The notes under the pieces were generated by a model. That model was not told where the DNA came from, ran no database searches, and saw only the letters and a list, made by a program, of their open reading frames with translations. Source: Maribacter stanieri (GTDB taxonomy: Bacteria; Bacteroidota; Bacteroidia; Flavobacteriales; Flavobacteriaceae). Taken from it: DNA of 64,000 nt. A program made the translations under genes and the position numbers. Shown one piece after another: positions 1-8,623 of this stretch. The stretch covers positions 558,001 through 622,000 of the forward strand of contig NZ_FOYX01000003.1 of the NCBI RefSeq assembly GCF_900112245.1, given 5' to 3'. Each line of letters starts with the position of its first letter. Positions within the stretch are counted from its first letter, which is position 1.

Positions 1-1
1 T

Positions 2-307
2 CGCTATTGGGGTTGGGATCCAAAAGAAACTTGGGCACTTGTTTCTATTATGATCTATGCCTTTGTAATACACACAAGATTGGTTCCTGGCTTAAGAGGG
101 AAATGGACTTTCAATTTTATGAGTGTTGTTGCTTTTGGTAGTATTATGATGACCTACTTTGGTGTTAACTTTTATTTGGTTGGTCTTCATAGTTACGCTA
201 GTGGAGCCCAGGTTATTACGCCAACTTTTATTTATTACTTAGTTGCTGGAGTGCTGGTATTAGGCGGAATAAGCTTTTGGAGGTATAAAGTTAATTACAG
301 CAAATAA
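2..307 (+). CDS. ccsA: Cytochrome c biogenesis protein, CcsA-like, C-terminal part
   Basis: Only the last 101 codons are in the window; the gene begins upstream. The visible part opens with RYWGWDPKETWA, the end of the tryptophan-rich haem-handling (WWD-type) motif of CcsA/CcmF proteins. Three hydrophobic segments follow, with a conserved-looking histidine in GLHSYASG. Proteins of this family sit in the cytoplasmic membrane and deliver haem for attachment to CXXCH apocytochromes, in line with the CXXCH proteins encoded further along. In Bacteroidota, CcsA is often fused to ResB, but that part would lie outside the window. The stop is followed directly by a strong palindromic terminator. Confidence in the family is high; confidence in the symbol is moderate. 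Confidence 0.85.
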   Translation, partial: RYWGWDPKETWALVSIMIYAFVIHTRLVPGLRGKWTFNFMSVVAFGSIMMTYFGVNFYLVGLHSYASGAQVITPTFIYYLVAGVLVLGGISFWRYKVNYSK

Positions 308-320
308 AAATTTTAGTATA

Positions 321-353
321 AAAAAGCCTCGTGGTATACCACGAGGCTTTTTT
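321..353. terminator. Bidirectional intrinsic terminator
   Basis: A perfect 22-nt palindrome (326-347, arm GCCTCGTGGTA) is flanked by A-rich and T-rich tracts. It lies between the convergent ends of the ccsA-like gene and the M14 peptidase gene, so it can stop transcription from both sides. Confidence 0.9.
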
Positions 354-377
354 GTTAATATACCTTAAAGATTGTTT

Positions 378-1649
378 TTAATCTTGATTATCAAGTAAAT
401 CCATTAATTCTTCAGCGGCTACCTTACCTTTTTGTTTTAAGAAATCTCTAGGTGTGTTATCTCCTAATTCAAAAACTATAGCTGGCATACCGTGGTTCAC
501 ATAAAAATAATTGCGTGATACCATAGTAGGCTTAATATTGGTTGATGGTTTCACATTTGTATGCTTTTGAGGCAATCTATCGGTAATATTCGCTATCCAA
601 TCAAAAACAATTTTACCTTTATCACCGGTAATCGTAGTGTCGATAGGGTAGTAGATATCGTCCCATGTAGAGTGGAAATCTACACCGAAGACAAACTCAT
701 ATCCTTCAGATTCTTTTGTTACCAGAAAATCTCTAACACTTCTTGTTTCTGGCTGATTAAAATCTTGCCAGTCTCTATTCAAATCTATTCCGCCCATATT
801 ATGTCGCCAGTTGCCATTATCAACACCATCAGGATTCATTAATGGGACAACAAATAAGTCATAGTTATCTCTAAATTTCTGAGCTTTTTGGGAGTCTCCT
901 GTTAAGGTTTCAATAAAAGATTTCATTGCCAGAAAACCAGTAACTTCTGGTGGATGTTGTCTAGAAATCACCATAACAGCTTTTTTATTTTTTTTAGAAC
1001 TTACCTCCATTAAGTTCATAGCTCTATTCTCCTTACTTTTTCCAATTTCATACGTAGAAATAAATGGCTTGGTTGATAATGAATCTATCCAGTTTTTTAC
1101 TCGTGTAGAGCCATAAAGCTCTTGCGCGGTAATATATGTTGATGTTTCACTTATTTTGACTTTTATCTCGACGAATTCTGGTGCTGCCTTAATGCCAAAA
1201 TCACCAACACCTTTATTTAAGGCAGTATAATTTGTACTATCTAAAACTTTAAAATTCTCACCATCTGTACTTATTTTAGGATAATATCTACTACGAGAAT
1301 CTTGATAGGTCATTTTAATGGTTATAGTTTTAGGGGTTTTTGACCAAACCTTAAAAGCATACCAAGGACTCACATTAACTGGTGTGTTTTCAGCTGTTAT
1401 TAAAGCGGTAAAGTGATTGTTTCCGTCAGAGGTTATTCCGTTTAGTCTTCCACTTTCAAAATCATTACTGAAAAATGTAGCTTCATCGTCAAAAGTCCAG
1501 ATTCCTTTCCACTGTTTTTGAACTGGTTTAGATAAAGTGGAGACTACTGCACTTTTCCCTTGACCTTGATATCCTTTTGCAACTGGTTCTTGGTTTTTAC
1601 ATGCAGCTAACGCTACAATTAAAAGAAATATATAAATTGATTTTTTCAT
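378..1649 (-). CDS. M14 family zinc carboxypeptidase-like lipoprotein
   Basis: The 423-residue protein starts with a lipoprotein signal (MKKSIYIFLLIVALAAC, lipidated Cys17). A beta-rich N-terminal domain spans about residues 40-170. The M14 catalytic domain follows from about 195: zinc ligands H232 and E235 in RQHPPE, substrate-binding NPDG and LNRDW, third ligand H326 in VDFHSTWD, and general base E394 in FELGD. All catalytic residues are present, so it should be an active metallocarboxypeptidase or related amidase anchored in the envelope. It is transcribed alone, convergent with the ccsA-like gene and divergent from the Cys/Met-metabolism enzyme gene. The substrate cannot be read from the sequence. 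A second, unrelated-looking M14 protein is encoded near 50 kb. Confidence 0.9.
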   Translation of the reverse strand: MKKSIYIFLLIVALAACKNQEPVAKGYQGQGKSAVVSTLSKPVQKQWKGIWTFDDEATFFSNDFESGRLNGITSDGNNHFTALITAENTPVNVSPWYAFKVWSKTPKTITIKMTYQDSRSRYYPKISTDGENFKVLDSTNYTALNKGVGDFGIKAAPEFVEIKVKISETSTYITAQELYGSTRVKNWIDSLSTKPFISTYEIGKSKENRAMNLMEVSSKKNKKAVMVISRQHPPEVTGFLAMKSFIETLTGDSQKAQKFRDNYDLFVVPLMNPDGVDNGNWRHNMGGIDLNRDWQDFNQPETRSVRDFLVTKESEGYEFVFGVDFHSTWDDIYYPIDTTITGDKGKIVFDWIANITDRLPQKHTNVKPSTNIKPTMVSRNYFYVNHGMPAIVFELGDNTPRDFLKQKGKVAAEELMDLLDNQD

Positions 1650-1996
1650 GATAAATAGATATTCAAATGGCTATTGCTAATGTTAGATTTTATTAATTTA
1701 TTCTTTGTGGATATACTTATAAATCTAAAAACAAAATGTGACAGTTCTAGTATTTCAAAGGTTTTTGAATAAACTATTCAATATTTTATAATTCTAGCTA
1801 ATTATTTATATAGTATTATTAGCTTGTTGTTATTATTCTGTTTTATATTTTTTCAAAGTTATTTTAATTGTGTTCTGAAAGTTTTAAAACTATAAGGAGA
1901 CGAAAGAGGTTGTAATAGTTATAATCACATTCATAGCAATGTTAGAGATAACATTTACATTCTATTCCTTACCTTTATTTTTTATAATTTTTGCAT
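1650..1996. other. Intergenic region between divergent genes
   Basis: This 347-base AT-rich stretch carries the divergent promoters of the M14 lipoprotein and the PLP-enzyme gene. I see a dyad at 1938-1955 and a near-consensus -7 box just before the ATG at 1997. I find no open reading frame and no recognisable SAM or other riboswitch fold. Confidence 0.5.
1938..1955. promoter_or_regulatory. Inverted repeat upstream of the Cys/Met PLP-enzyme gene
   Basis: AATGTTA-gaga-TAACATT is a perfect 7-bp dyad with a 4-nt spacer, centred about 50 bases before the ATG. Its place next to the expected promoter suggests a regulator binding site. No cognate regulator is visible. Confidence 0.35.
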
Positions 1997-3148
1997 ATGA
2001 ATTCGAATAAAAAAGGATTGAACACCATTTGTACACACGTTGGTGAATTAGAGGACAAACAACATCGTGGAGCAATTTCTCCATTATATATGAGTACATC
2101 TTATGCTTATGAAGATGTTGATGTAAAACGTTATCCTCGATATTTTAATACACCAAATCAAGAAGGACTTTGCAAAAAGGTTGCGGCATTGGAACATGCG
2201 GAATCTGCACTTATTTTTGGTAGCGGTATGGCTGCAGTGAGTACAGCTTTATTAGCCTTTTTAAGAGCAGGAGATCATGTGGTTTTACAACAGACCTTAT
2301 ACGGTGGAACCTACAATTTGGTCAACGAAGAGTTTTCTAAATACGGAATTGAATATTCTTTTACCGATGGGTGGGGTGCCGAAGCATTTGAAGCTCAAAT
2401 TAAAGAGAACACTAAAGTAATTTATATAGAAACACCTTCTAATCCTCTATTGACAATTACCGATTTAGAAGCCGTTGCTACCATTGCGAAAAAACATGGA
2501 ATCACAACTTTAATCGATAATACATTCGCGAGTCCGGTAAACCAAAATCCAATTGATTTTGGTATTGATGTCGTAATTCATAGTGCTACCAAATACATGG
2601 GTGGTCATTCAGATATTTGCGCAGGCGCAGTAGCTTCTACAAAAGAAAATATGGAGCGTATTTTTCATTTAGCAAAAAATTTTGGTGGTAGCCTCAGTGA
2701 TTATACCGTTTGGTTGTTGGAAAGAAGTATGAAAACAATGGGAATACGGGTAAGGGCACAAAATGAGAATGCTTTGGCAATGGCTCATTTCCTTGACGGA
2801 TTATCACAGATTGAAAAAGTATATTACCCAGGTTTACCATCTCACCAAGATCATGAAATTGCCAAAAAGCAAATGAAAGGATTTGGGGGAATGTTATCTT
2901 TTGAATTAAATTCAGATTTAGATGCATCTCAATTTCAAAAAGAATTGTCGTTAATAAAACCATCAATGAGTCTTGCTGGTGTAGAGAGCACAGTGCTGTC
3001 ACCATCCAAAACATCACACGCACTTATGAGTGCAGAGGTAAGAGCGGAACAAGGTATTGCTGACGGACTAATTCGTTTTTCTGTTGGTATAGAAGAAGTA
3101 GAAGATTTAAAGCAGGATATCTTACAGGCTTTAGAAAGTATAAAATAA
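1997..3148 (+). CDS. Cys/Met metabolism PLP-dependent enzyme (cystathionine gamma-synthase/lyase family)
   Basis: This 383-residue protein belongs to the trans-sulfuration family of PLP enzymes. The PLP lysine is K199 in HSATKYMGGHSD. Cofactor contacts are in SGMAAVSTA (around 77-84) and LIDNTFASP (around 172-180). The C-terminal GVESTVLSPS and SVGIEE motifs are also intact. Members make or break cystathionine, split methionine, or sulfhydrylate homoserine esters; sequence reading alone does not separate metB, metZ and mdeA. The ATG at 1997 is preferred over a TTG six bases upstream because family members begin close to the THVGE motif. bshB1 follows 26 bases later on the same strand, which links cysteine supply with the cysteine-containing thiol bacillithiol. 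Confidence 0.88.
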   Translation: MNSNKKGLNTICTHVGELEDKQHRGAISPLYMSTSYAYEDVDVKRYPRYFNTPNQEGLCKKVAALEHAESALIFGSGMAAVSTALLAFLRAGDHVVLQQTLYGGTYNLVNEEFSKYGIEYSFTDGWGAEAFEAQIKENTKVIYIETPSNPLLTITDLEAVATIAKKHGITTLIDNTFASPVNQNPIDFGIDVVIHSATKYMGGHSDICAGAVASTKENMERIFHLAKNFGGSLSDYTVWLLERSMKTMGIRVRAQNENALAMAHFLDGLSQIEKVYYPGLPSHQDHEIAKKQMKGFGGMLSFELNSDLDASQFQKELSLIKPSMSLAGVESTVLSPSKTSHALMSAEVRAEQGIADGLIRFSVGIEEVEDLKQDILQALESIK

Positions 3149-3174
3149 TAAGCATCAATTAGAATTGGTATAGA

Positions 3175-3891
3175 ATGAAGTTAGATATTTTAGTATTTGG
3201 AGCGCACCCTGATGATGCAGAGCTTGGTGCCGGTGGCACTATAGCCAAAGAGATTGCATTAGGTAAAAAAGTTGGTATAGTAGATTTAACTCGTGGAGAG
3301 TTGGGTACAAGAGGGTCTGCAGAAATTCGTGATAAAGAATCTGCTGCTGCAGGAAAAATATTAGGTGTAGAAGTTCGTGAGAATTTAAGGTTTAGAGATG
3401 GATTTTTCGTTAATGATGAAAAGCATCAACTAGAAATTATAAAAATGATACGCAAATACAGACCACATACTGTATTGTGTAATGCTGTTGATGACAGACA
3501 TATTGATCACGGCAAGGGAAGTAAATTGGTAAGCGACGCTTGTTTTTTAAGTGGATTAAGGCGTATAGAGACTAGAATAGGGCAGGAGAGCCAACAAGAA
3601 TGGCGGCCTAAATTAGTATATCATTACATTCAATGGAAAAATATTACTCCAGATTTTGTTGTTGACATTAGTGAATATTTGGAGGCTAAAACAGATTCAA
3701 TTTTAGCATATGGCTCACAATTTCATGATCCTAGTAGTAATGAGCCTGAAACTCCTATTAGTAGTAAAACTTTTATAGAGAGTGTTCACTATAGGGCAAA
3801 AGATTTAGGAAGACTGGTTGGTGTAGATTATGCAGAAGGTTTTACCGTTGAAAGAATGGTGGCTGTAGATTCGCTAGATAGCTTAATTTAA
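3175..3891 (+). CDS. bshB1: N-acetyl-alpha-D-glucosaminyl L-malate deacetylase BshB1 (bacillithiol synthesis)
   Basis: This 238-residue PIG-L/LmbE-family zinc deacetylase removes the acetyl group from GlcNAc-malate in the second step of bacillithiol synthesis. The zinc motif AHPDDAE lies at 10-16 (H11, D14), with a later histidine pair in DRHIDHG (H109, H112). The TRGELGTRGS segment at 39-48 is typical of BshB1 rather than of other PIG-L enzymes. The protein is cytosolic with no signal peptide. The gene lies 26 bases after the PLP-enzyme gene and is probably co-transcribed with it. Its TAA stop interlocks with the stop of the convergent kinase gene over four bases (TTAA). Confidence 0.92.
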   Translation: MKLDILVFGAHPDDAELGAGGTIAKEIALGKKVGIVDLTRGELGTRGSAEIRDKESAAAGKILGVEVRENLRFRDGFFVNDEKHQLEIIKMIRKYRPHTVLCNAVDDRHIDHGKGSKLVSDACFLSGLRRIETRIGQESQQEWRPKLVYHYIQWKNITPDFVVDISEYLEAKTDSILAYGSQFHDPSSNEPETPISSKTFIESVHYRAKDLGRLVGVDYAEGFTVERMVAVDSLDSLI

Positions 3892-5972
3892 GCAGATTCT
3901 TTGTACTGTTTTTGTATTCTTGGTATGGTAAAGTAGAAGCTTGACCCTCTACCCAACGCACTATGTACCCATATTTTACCATTGTTTTTCTCAACCATTT
4001 CCTTACATAAAGAAAGACCTAATCCTGTACCTTTCTCATCGTTGGTACCGTAAGTGGTGTGGTTAGAATCTTTTTCGAAAAGTTTGCCTATGATTTCTTC
4101 ACTCATTCCTAAACCGTTATCCTTAACGTAAATTTCGCATGTTTTAATTTTTTGAATTGCACCAATAATGATTTTACCATTATTAGGTGTAAATTTTAAG
4201 GCGTTACTTAATAAGTTTCTAATAATGATATCAATCTGGTTGGGGTCCGACCAAACCTGACAATTAGGTTCAATTCTATTAATTAAAGTAATAGATTTAG
4301 CTTCTGCAATTTCAGATAATAGTGCAATATTTTCCTCAACAATACTATCTAAATTGGTTATGGAATGTCTTGTAATAGACCCATTCATCTGGGTTTGCCC
4401 CCAAGATAATAAGTTGTTAAGTGTAAAGGAAATGGTATCTATATCAACTTTAAGTTTAGGAACAAAATTCAAAAACTCATCTTTGGTCATTTCTCCTTCC
4501 TTAAATAATTTTAATAGCCCCTGAAAAGCACCGATTGGTCCTCTTAAATCATGACCAATGATAGAGAATAATTTATTTTTTGTCTGATTCAATTCATTTA
4601 AGTAAGCTTGTTTTTGTTCAAGATCAGCTTTCTTATTTCTTAGTTCTTGATTCAGTTTTTTCTGCTCTTGTTGATTTCTATGTACAATGAACGTTATAAT
4701 AGCAAAGATGAAAAGTATTATTATAAAAATATAAATGTAAATTTTCTGTTTTGCTAGTGCTTTTTCATTTTCTACGATTAGTAGTTGTTTTTGTTGATCA
4801 TATTCTACTCTAGTTTTAAGCATATTCAATGCTTTTTCATTACTAATTGCAGAAAGAGATTCATACGTTGTTTGGTATAGCTCATGGTACCAAAGCGATT
4901 TTTCAAAGTCTTTTTTTATTTTGAATATTTTGGAAAGGTTTTGTGTACTATTTTTAATTCCGGATCTAAGACCAATTTTCTTAGATAAATTAAATGCGTT
5001 AAATGCATATTCTTCTGCTATACTATCTTTTTTAAGATTTAAGTAGGCTTCTGTCATACCATTTAGTAGATCTATTTTACCTCTGTCATCCTCTATTTCT
5101 TGGTGTAATAATTCGCTTTGCTTATACCAATAAAGTGCCCAAGTATTCTTATTCTTTTTGAGATATATTTTTCCTTTAATTTCATAACAGTATGCTAACC
5201 ATTCTAGTATTTTTTCTTTTTCAAACGTAGCTATACTAATGTTAATATTATACATAGCATAATCCAATTCATTCATGTCTGCATATGTAGAGGCAATGTT
5301 ACTTAGAGTTTCTGCAAGAAAGACAGGATTGCCGACTTCTTCATGTACGGCTTTTGATTTTTGTAAAAATACCATCGCTTGTTGAAAGTCCTTTTGCTCA
5401 AGGTATAAGTGGGCAATGTTATCATTTATAATGGAAATGGAATTTTTGTAATTATATTTTTCTGCAATTTCCATTGCTTCTAAATACCATTTTAATGATT
5501 TTGAATAATCACCTTTAAACCCATACTCCTTAGCTAAATCATTTAAGGTTCTTACCTTTAAAAAGTTGTTTTCATATTTTTCGGCAAGTTTATAAGCTTT
5601 ATTGAAATATATAATAGCTTGGTCTATTTTACCTTTATCAGAATAATATCCTCCCATTGAATGATATGAACTGATCTCACCATTTGTGTATTCAGCCTTT
5701 TTACTTAAAGCTAAATTTTTTTGGCTAAGCGTATACAGACTATCCAAATTATGAAAACGGTACTCGTATGCAAGTGCAATTAAGTTGTGTATATAAAGAG
5801 TATCTTTAGAGTTGAAGTTTGAAGAATTTCTTATTTCTTCTATTTCGCTCAGTAAAATTTCTCTTTTTGAAGATTGTGAAGCTAAAGTGGTGAATGATAA
5901 AATTAGGAATATAACCATACAACCTTGAAGCAGGTTGTTTAAACAAAATGGTTTTAATATTCTAAATTTCAT
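3888..5972 (-). CDS. TPR-repeat sensor histidine kinase (first of two paralogues)
   Basis: The 694-residue protein has an N-terminal membrane/signal segment (about 15-33), a periplasmic array of tetratricopeptide repeats (about 55-375), and a transmembrane helix (about 411-431). A coiled coil follows, then a HisKA domain with the phosphoacceptor in SIIGHDLRGP (H474). The HATPase domain shows N590 in NLLSNALKF, DNGLGM and GTGLGL. It should sense a periplasmic signal and phosphorylate a response regulator, but it has no receiver domain and no regulator gene is adjacent. The ATG at 5972 is chosen over a GTG three codons upstream. The next gene upstream on the same strand is a paralogue with the same architecture, 231 bases away. 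Confidence 0.9.
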   Translation of the reverse strand: MKFRILKPFCLNNLLQGCMVIFLILSFTTLASQSSKREILLSEIEEIRNSSNFNSKDTLYIHNLIALAYEYRFHNLDSLYTLSQKNLALSKKAEYTNGEISSYHSMGGYYSDKGKIDQAIIYFNKAYKLAEKYENNFLKVRTLNDLAKEYGFKGDYSKSLKWYLEAMEIAEKYNYKNSISIINDNIAHLYLEQKDFQQAMVFLQKSKAVHEEVGNPVFLAETLSNIASTYADMNELDYAMYNINISIATFEKEKILEWLAYCYEIKGKIYLKKNKNTWALYWYKQSELLHQEIEDDRGKIDLLNGMTEAYLNLKKDSIAEEYAFNAFNLSKKIGLRSGIKNSTQNLSKIFKIKKDFEKSLWYHELYQTTYESLSAISNEKALNMLKTRVEYDQQKQLLIVENEKALAKQKIYIYIFIIILFIFAIITFIVHRNQQEQKKLNQELRNKKADLEQKQAYLNELNQTKNKLFSIIGHDLRGPIGAFQGLLKLFKEGEMTKDEFLNFVPKLKVDIDTISFTLNNLLSWGQTQMNGSITRHSITNLDSIVEENIALLSEIAEAKSITLINRIEPNCQVWSDPNQIDIIIRNLLSNALKFTPNNGKIIIGAIQKIKTCEIYVKDNGLGMSEEIIGKLFEKDSNHTTYGTNDEKGTGLGLSLCKEMVEKNNGKIWVHSALGRGSSFYFTIPRIQKQYKESA

Positions 5973-6203
5973 AGATATCACTATAATGTGAATCTAAAAT
6001 TAGTTTAGAAGATTACGGATTAGTAATAAATGTTGTGAAATGCGAATTATTGTGTGTTTTAACGTTCTAAAAGTGTAGTTCGTCGATGATTTTGATTTTT
6101 TTGATACAAATAATTATTAAGGGACGAAATGTAAAAAAATGAATGTATCAGAAAATTATTTTAAACCTTATGATTGTTTTATGGGTGTAGTCAATATTAT
6201 GTT

Positions 6204-8252
6204 TTATGCAATATCCACGGGCAACTGAACAATAAATTGACTTCCTTTATTCGGTTCACTTTTTACAATAATTTCTCCGCTATTTTTAATGACCATAGCT
6301 TTCACCAAACGAAGTCCTAAGCCGGTACCTTTCTCTAAATTTGTACCATAGTTAGAGAAATTTTCAGTGTCACTGAATAACTTTTGTACATCAGATTCTG
6401 TCATGCCAACGCCAGTATCAGAAACTTGAATAACTAAGTTTTTATCTTTTATTTTAGTTTTGATAGTAATCATACCTTCGTTTGGAGTGAATTTAATGGC
6501 ATTATTGATTAAGTTTCTAAATATAACATTGAACTGTTGAAGGTCGGCAAAAACACTATGATTGACAGCAACTTGGTTATTTATAGTTATCGCTTTTTTA
6601 TTTATTTCATTACGATATAGCTGTAATATAATATCCAATTCATTTCTAACAGAAATGCTTCTAACGTTTATTGTATTTCCTTGCATCTGAGTTTTTCCCC
6701 AATGTAAAAGGTTATCCATTGTAAATTGAACTTGCTCTAAGTCTTCTTTTAATTGTGGAGCAAATTTTTCAAAATAATCCTTGCCTTCAGGATCTTCTAG
6801 ATACAAAGTTAGAATTTCATTCAATGATATAATTGGACCTCTTAAATCATGACCAACAATAGAAAAAAGACGATCTTGATTAGAGTTTATTTGAGTTAAT
6901 GCTTCTTGATTTTTATTTAATATTTTAGCTTGGTTTGCTAGTTTTTTGTTTAATAATTTTTCTCTTTTGTTAGCATTTAAAATAAGGAAAACAATGACTA
7001 GTGAAGTGAATAGTGCTGCTAATGCCCATTTTACGTACTTACGTTGTTGATTTATAGCTAATTCATTCTGAGCTTTTAGATTTTCGGTTTCTTTTTCAAA
7101 ATTTAATTTTGCATTGAGCATTGTTAAATTTCGTCTATTCTTTTTCTTGAAATTGTCGTTAGAAAGTTTTTCGGTTAGTTCAAGGTATTTTAAAGACTCT
7201 GCTACATCATCTTTACTTTTGCTAATTTCATATAACGTTCTATATGCTTTTTCTAGACCTGTATCATAATCAGAAGATGCATATAGCATTACACTTTCAT
7301 TTATATTCGCCTCAGCTTTCACTAAATTATTTAGTCCTAAATATGATCTTCCAAGACCATATTTTATATCAGCTTTTGCTTTTACATCATTGAACTCATC
7401 ATGCATATCTAAAGATTTCTGATAATTCACTAAAGCATTATCAAAATCATTTAATGTTAAATAATACAACCCTAAAGTAGAAAAGGTCCATGCTAACCAT
7501 GTTGTTTGCTTATTTTTTTCAAGCAGCGCTAATGTTTCGTCTAATTCAATCTTTGCTTGGTTTAAATTTCCTAATTCAATATTTAAGAATGCCATATTAC
7601 TTAGCATCATAGCTTCTTTAGTTGGGTCTTTTAAATTTTTAACGTGTTTAAAGGCAACAGCATAATATTTTAAAGCCTCCTCATTATCTTCAAGGCGACT
7701 AAAAATAGTGCCCAAATTCATATTCATTCGAAACAAGTGAAACTGATCACTATTCTTTTCTGCTATAGCTAGAGTATGTAAGAATTGAGTGTAAGTGGAA
7801 GGATAGTCATTTTTGAAATAATATCCTTGTCCAAGAATATTATAAATTTTCATTTCTGTTTTAGGAAAACTACTTAATTCAGGATTTTTAATTGTCTCTA
7901 AGGAGAATTCAATTGACTTGTCTGTTTGACCTGTGTACAAGTATAAAGTTGCAAGATTTGCTAAGGCTTCAAGCTCCCCTTGTATATATTTATTTTTCTT
8001 ACTCAGTGCAAGTGCTCTTTCTGAGTTTACTAGCATAGAATCTTGCTCTATAAGTCTTTGGTAATAAGAGAGCTGGTTTAGGTTGTCAATATATTGAGGT
8101 GTGTTTTCTGAAAAATTAGGGGAATGGGTTAATCTCGAAATTTTTTCATGATAAAAATCAATACTGTCTTTTTGAGCGAAAGCACTAAAAAAGCTAGTAC
8201 ATATAAATGCAAATAGTAAAAAATTATGCTTATAATTTGATATAGAATGCAT
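6204..8252 (-). CDS. TPR-repeat sensor histidine kinase (second of two paralogues)
   Basis: The 682-residue protein has the same layout as its neighbour at 3888-5972: signal peptide (about 1-27), periplasmic TPRs (about 55-365), transmembrane helix (about 407-426), and coiled coil. The HisKA domain carries H468 in SIVGHDLRGP, and the HATPase domain carries NLINNAIKF, DTGVGM and GTGLGL. The pair clearly arose by duplication, but the TPR sensor halves have diverged strongly while the kinase halves remain alike. This suggests two related signals feeding similar outputs. No response regulator gene is nearby. The 231-base gap before the downstream paralogue leaves room for a separate promoter. The signal and the partner regulator are unknown. 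Confidence 0.9.
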   Translation of the reverse strand: MHSISNYKHNFLLFAFICTSFFSAFAQKDSIDFYHEKISRLTHSPNFSENTPQYIDNLNQLSYYQRLIEQDSMLVNSERALALSKKNKYIQGELEALANLATLYLYTGQTDKSIEFSLETIKNPELSSFPKTEMKIYNILGQGYYFKNDYPSTYTQFLHTLAIAEKNSDQFHLFRMNMNLGTIFSRLEDNEEALKYYAVAFKHVKNLKDPTKEAMMLSNMAFLNIELGNLNQAKIELDETLALLEKNKQTTWLAWTFSTLGLYYLTLNDFDNALVNYQKSLDMHDEFNDVKAKADIKYGLGRSYLGLNNLVKAEANINESVMLYASSDYDTGLEKAYRTLYEISKSKDDVAESLKYLELTEKLSNDNFKKKNRRNLTMLNAKLNFEKETENLKAQNELAINQQRKYVKWALAALFTSLVIVFLILNANKREKLLNKKLANQAKILNKNQEALTQINSNQDRLFSIVGHDLRGPIISLNEILTLYLEDPEGKDYFEKFAPQLKEDLEQVQFTMDNLLHWGKTQMQGNTINVRSISVRNELDIILQLYRNEINKKAITINNQVAVNHSVFADLQQFNVIFRNLINNAIKFTPNEGMITIKTKIKDKNLVIQVSDTGVGMTESDVQKLFSDTENFSNYGTNLEKGTGLGLRLVKAMVIKNSGEIIVKSEPNKGSQFIVQLPVDIA

Positions 8253-8361
8253 TATGAAGGTGGTGTAATCTTAATAGGTTGTGTTAGATAAAACTTGAAG
8301 TTAGAAAAATTATTATAAATGATTCTTAAAATTAAATATTTATTGAATTTTCAAATTATTA

Positions 8362-8393
8362 TTTGTTAGAACTGTTTAAAAAAATTATCTTTG
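8362..8393 (+). promoter_or_regulatory. Flavobacterial promoter for tRNA-His
   Basis: A -33 TTTG (8362-8365) and a perfect -7 box TATCTTTG (8386-8393) are separated by 20 bases. The spacing equals that of the ferredoxin promoter at 31900. The tRNA starts 17 bases after the -7 box. Confidence 0.75.
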
Positions 8394-8409
8394 CACTCGC
8401 TTACAAATG

Positions 8410-8483
8410 GTGGTTGTAGCTCAGCTGGTTAGAGCATCGGTTTGTGGTACCGAGGGTCGCCGGTTCGAACCCGGTCTTCCACC
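8410..8483 (+). tRNA. tRNA-His (GTG anticodon)
   Basis: The sequence folds as a cloverleaf with D arm GCTC/GAGC, the T loop TTCGAAC, and an anticodon loop reading TT-GTG-GT, so it decodes CAC/CAU histidine codons. A G at 8409 can pair with C73, matching the extra 5' G that is the identity mark of tRNA-His. CCA is not encoded. Reading the acceptor stem as GTGGTTG against CTTCCAC leaves two adjacent T-T mismatches at pairs 5-68 and 6-67. A promoter lies upstream and a T-tailed hairpin follows at 8501. Confidence 0.93.
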
Positions 8484-8500
8484 CTAAAAGCAAACTAAAA

Positions 8501-8529
8501 GTCTTAGATTTATTTCTAAGGCTTTTTTT
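8501..8529 (+). terminator. Intrinsic terminator after tRNA-His
   Basis: The stem GTCTTAGA/TCTAAGGC has one G-T pair and a 6-nt loop, followed by seven T residues. It ends the tRNA transcript. Confidence 0.8.
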
Positions 8530-8564
8530 ATTTAGAGTAGGTCACTAACTTATTCATAGCGCAT

Positions 8565-8597
8565 AAAAAAGCCTAATAGTTACCATAACTATTAGGC
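8565..8597 (-). terminator. Intrinsic terminator of the M28 peptidase gene
   Basis: A perfect 10-bp stem (GCCTAATAGT at 8571-8580 with its complement at 8588-8597) is followed on the minus strand by a run of T residues (8565-8570 as A on the plus strand). Confidence 0.85.
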
Positions 8598-8623
8598 TTC
8601 TTCATTTACGTATCTAAAGACTT

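Noticed and set aside
1860-1996. Possible SAM riboswitch before the Cys/Met enzyme gene
   Set aside because: No conserved SAM-I or SAM-II core or kink-turn could be found; only a simple dyad is present.
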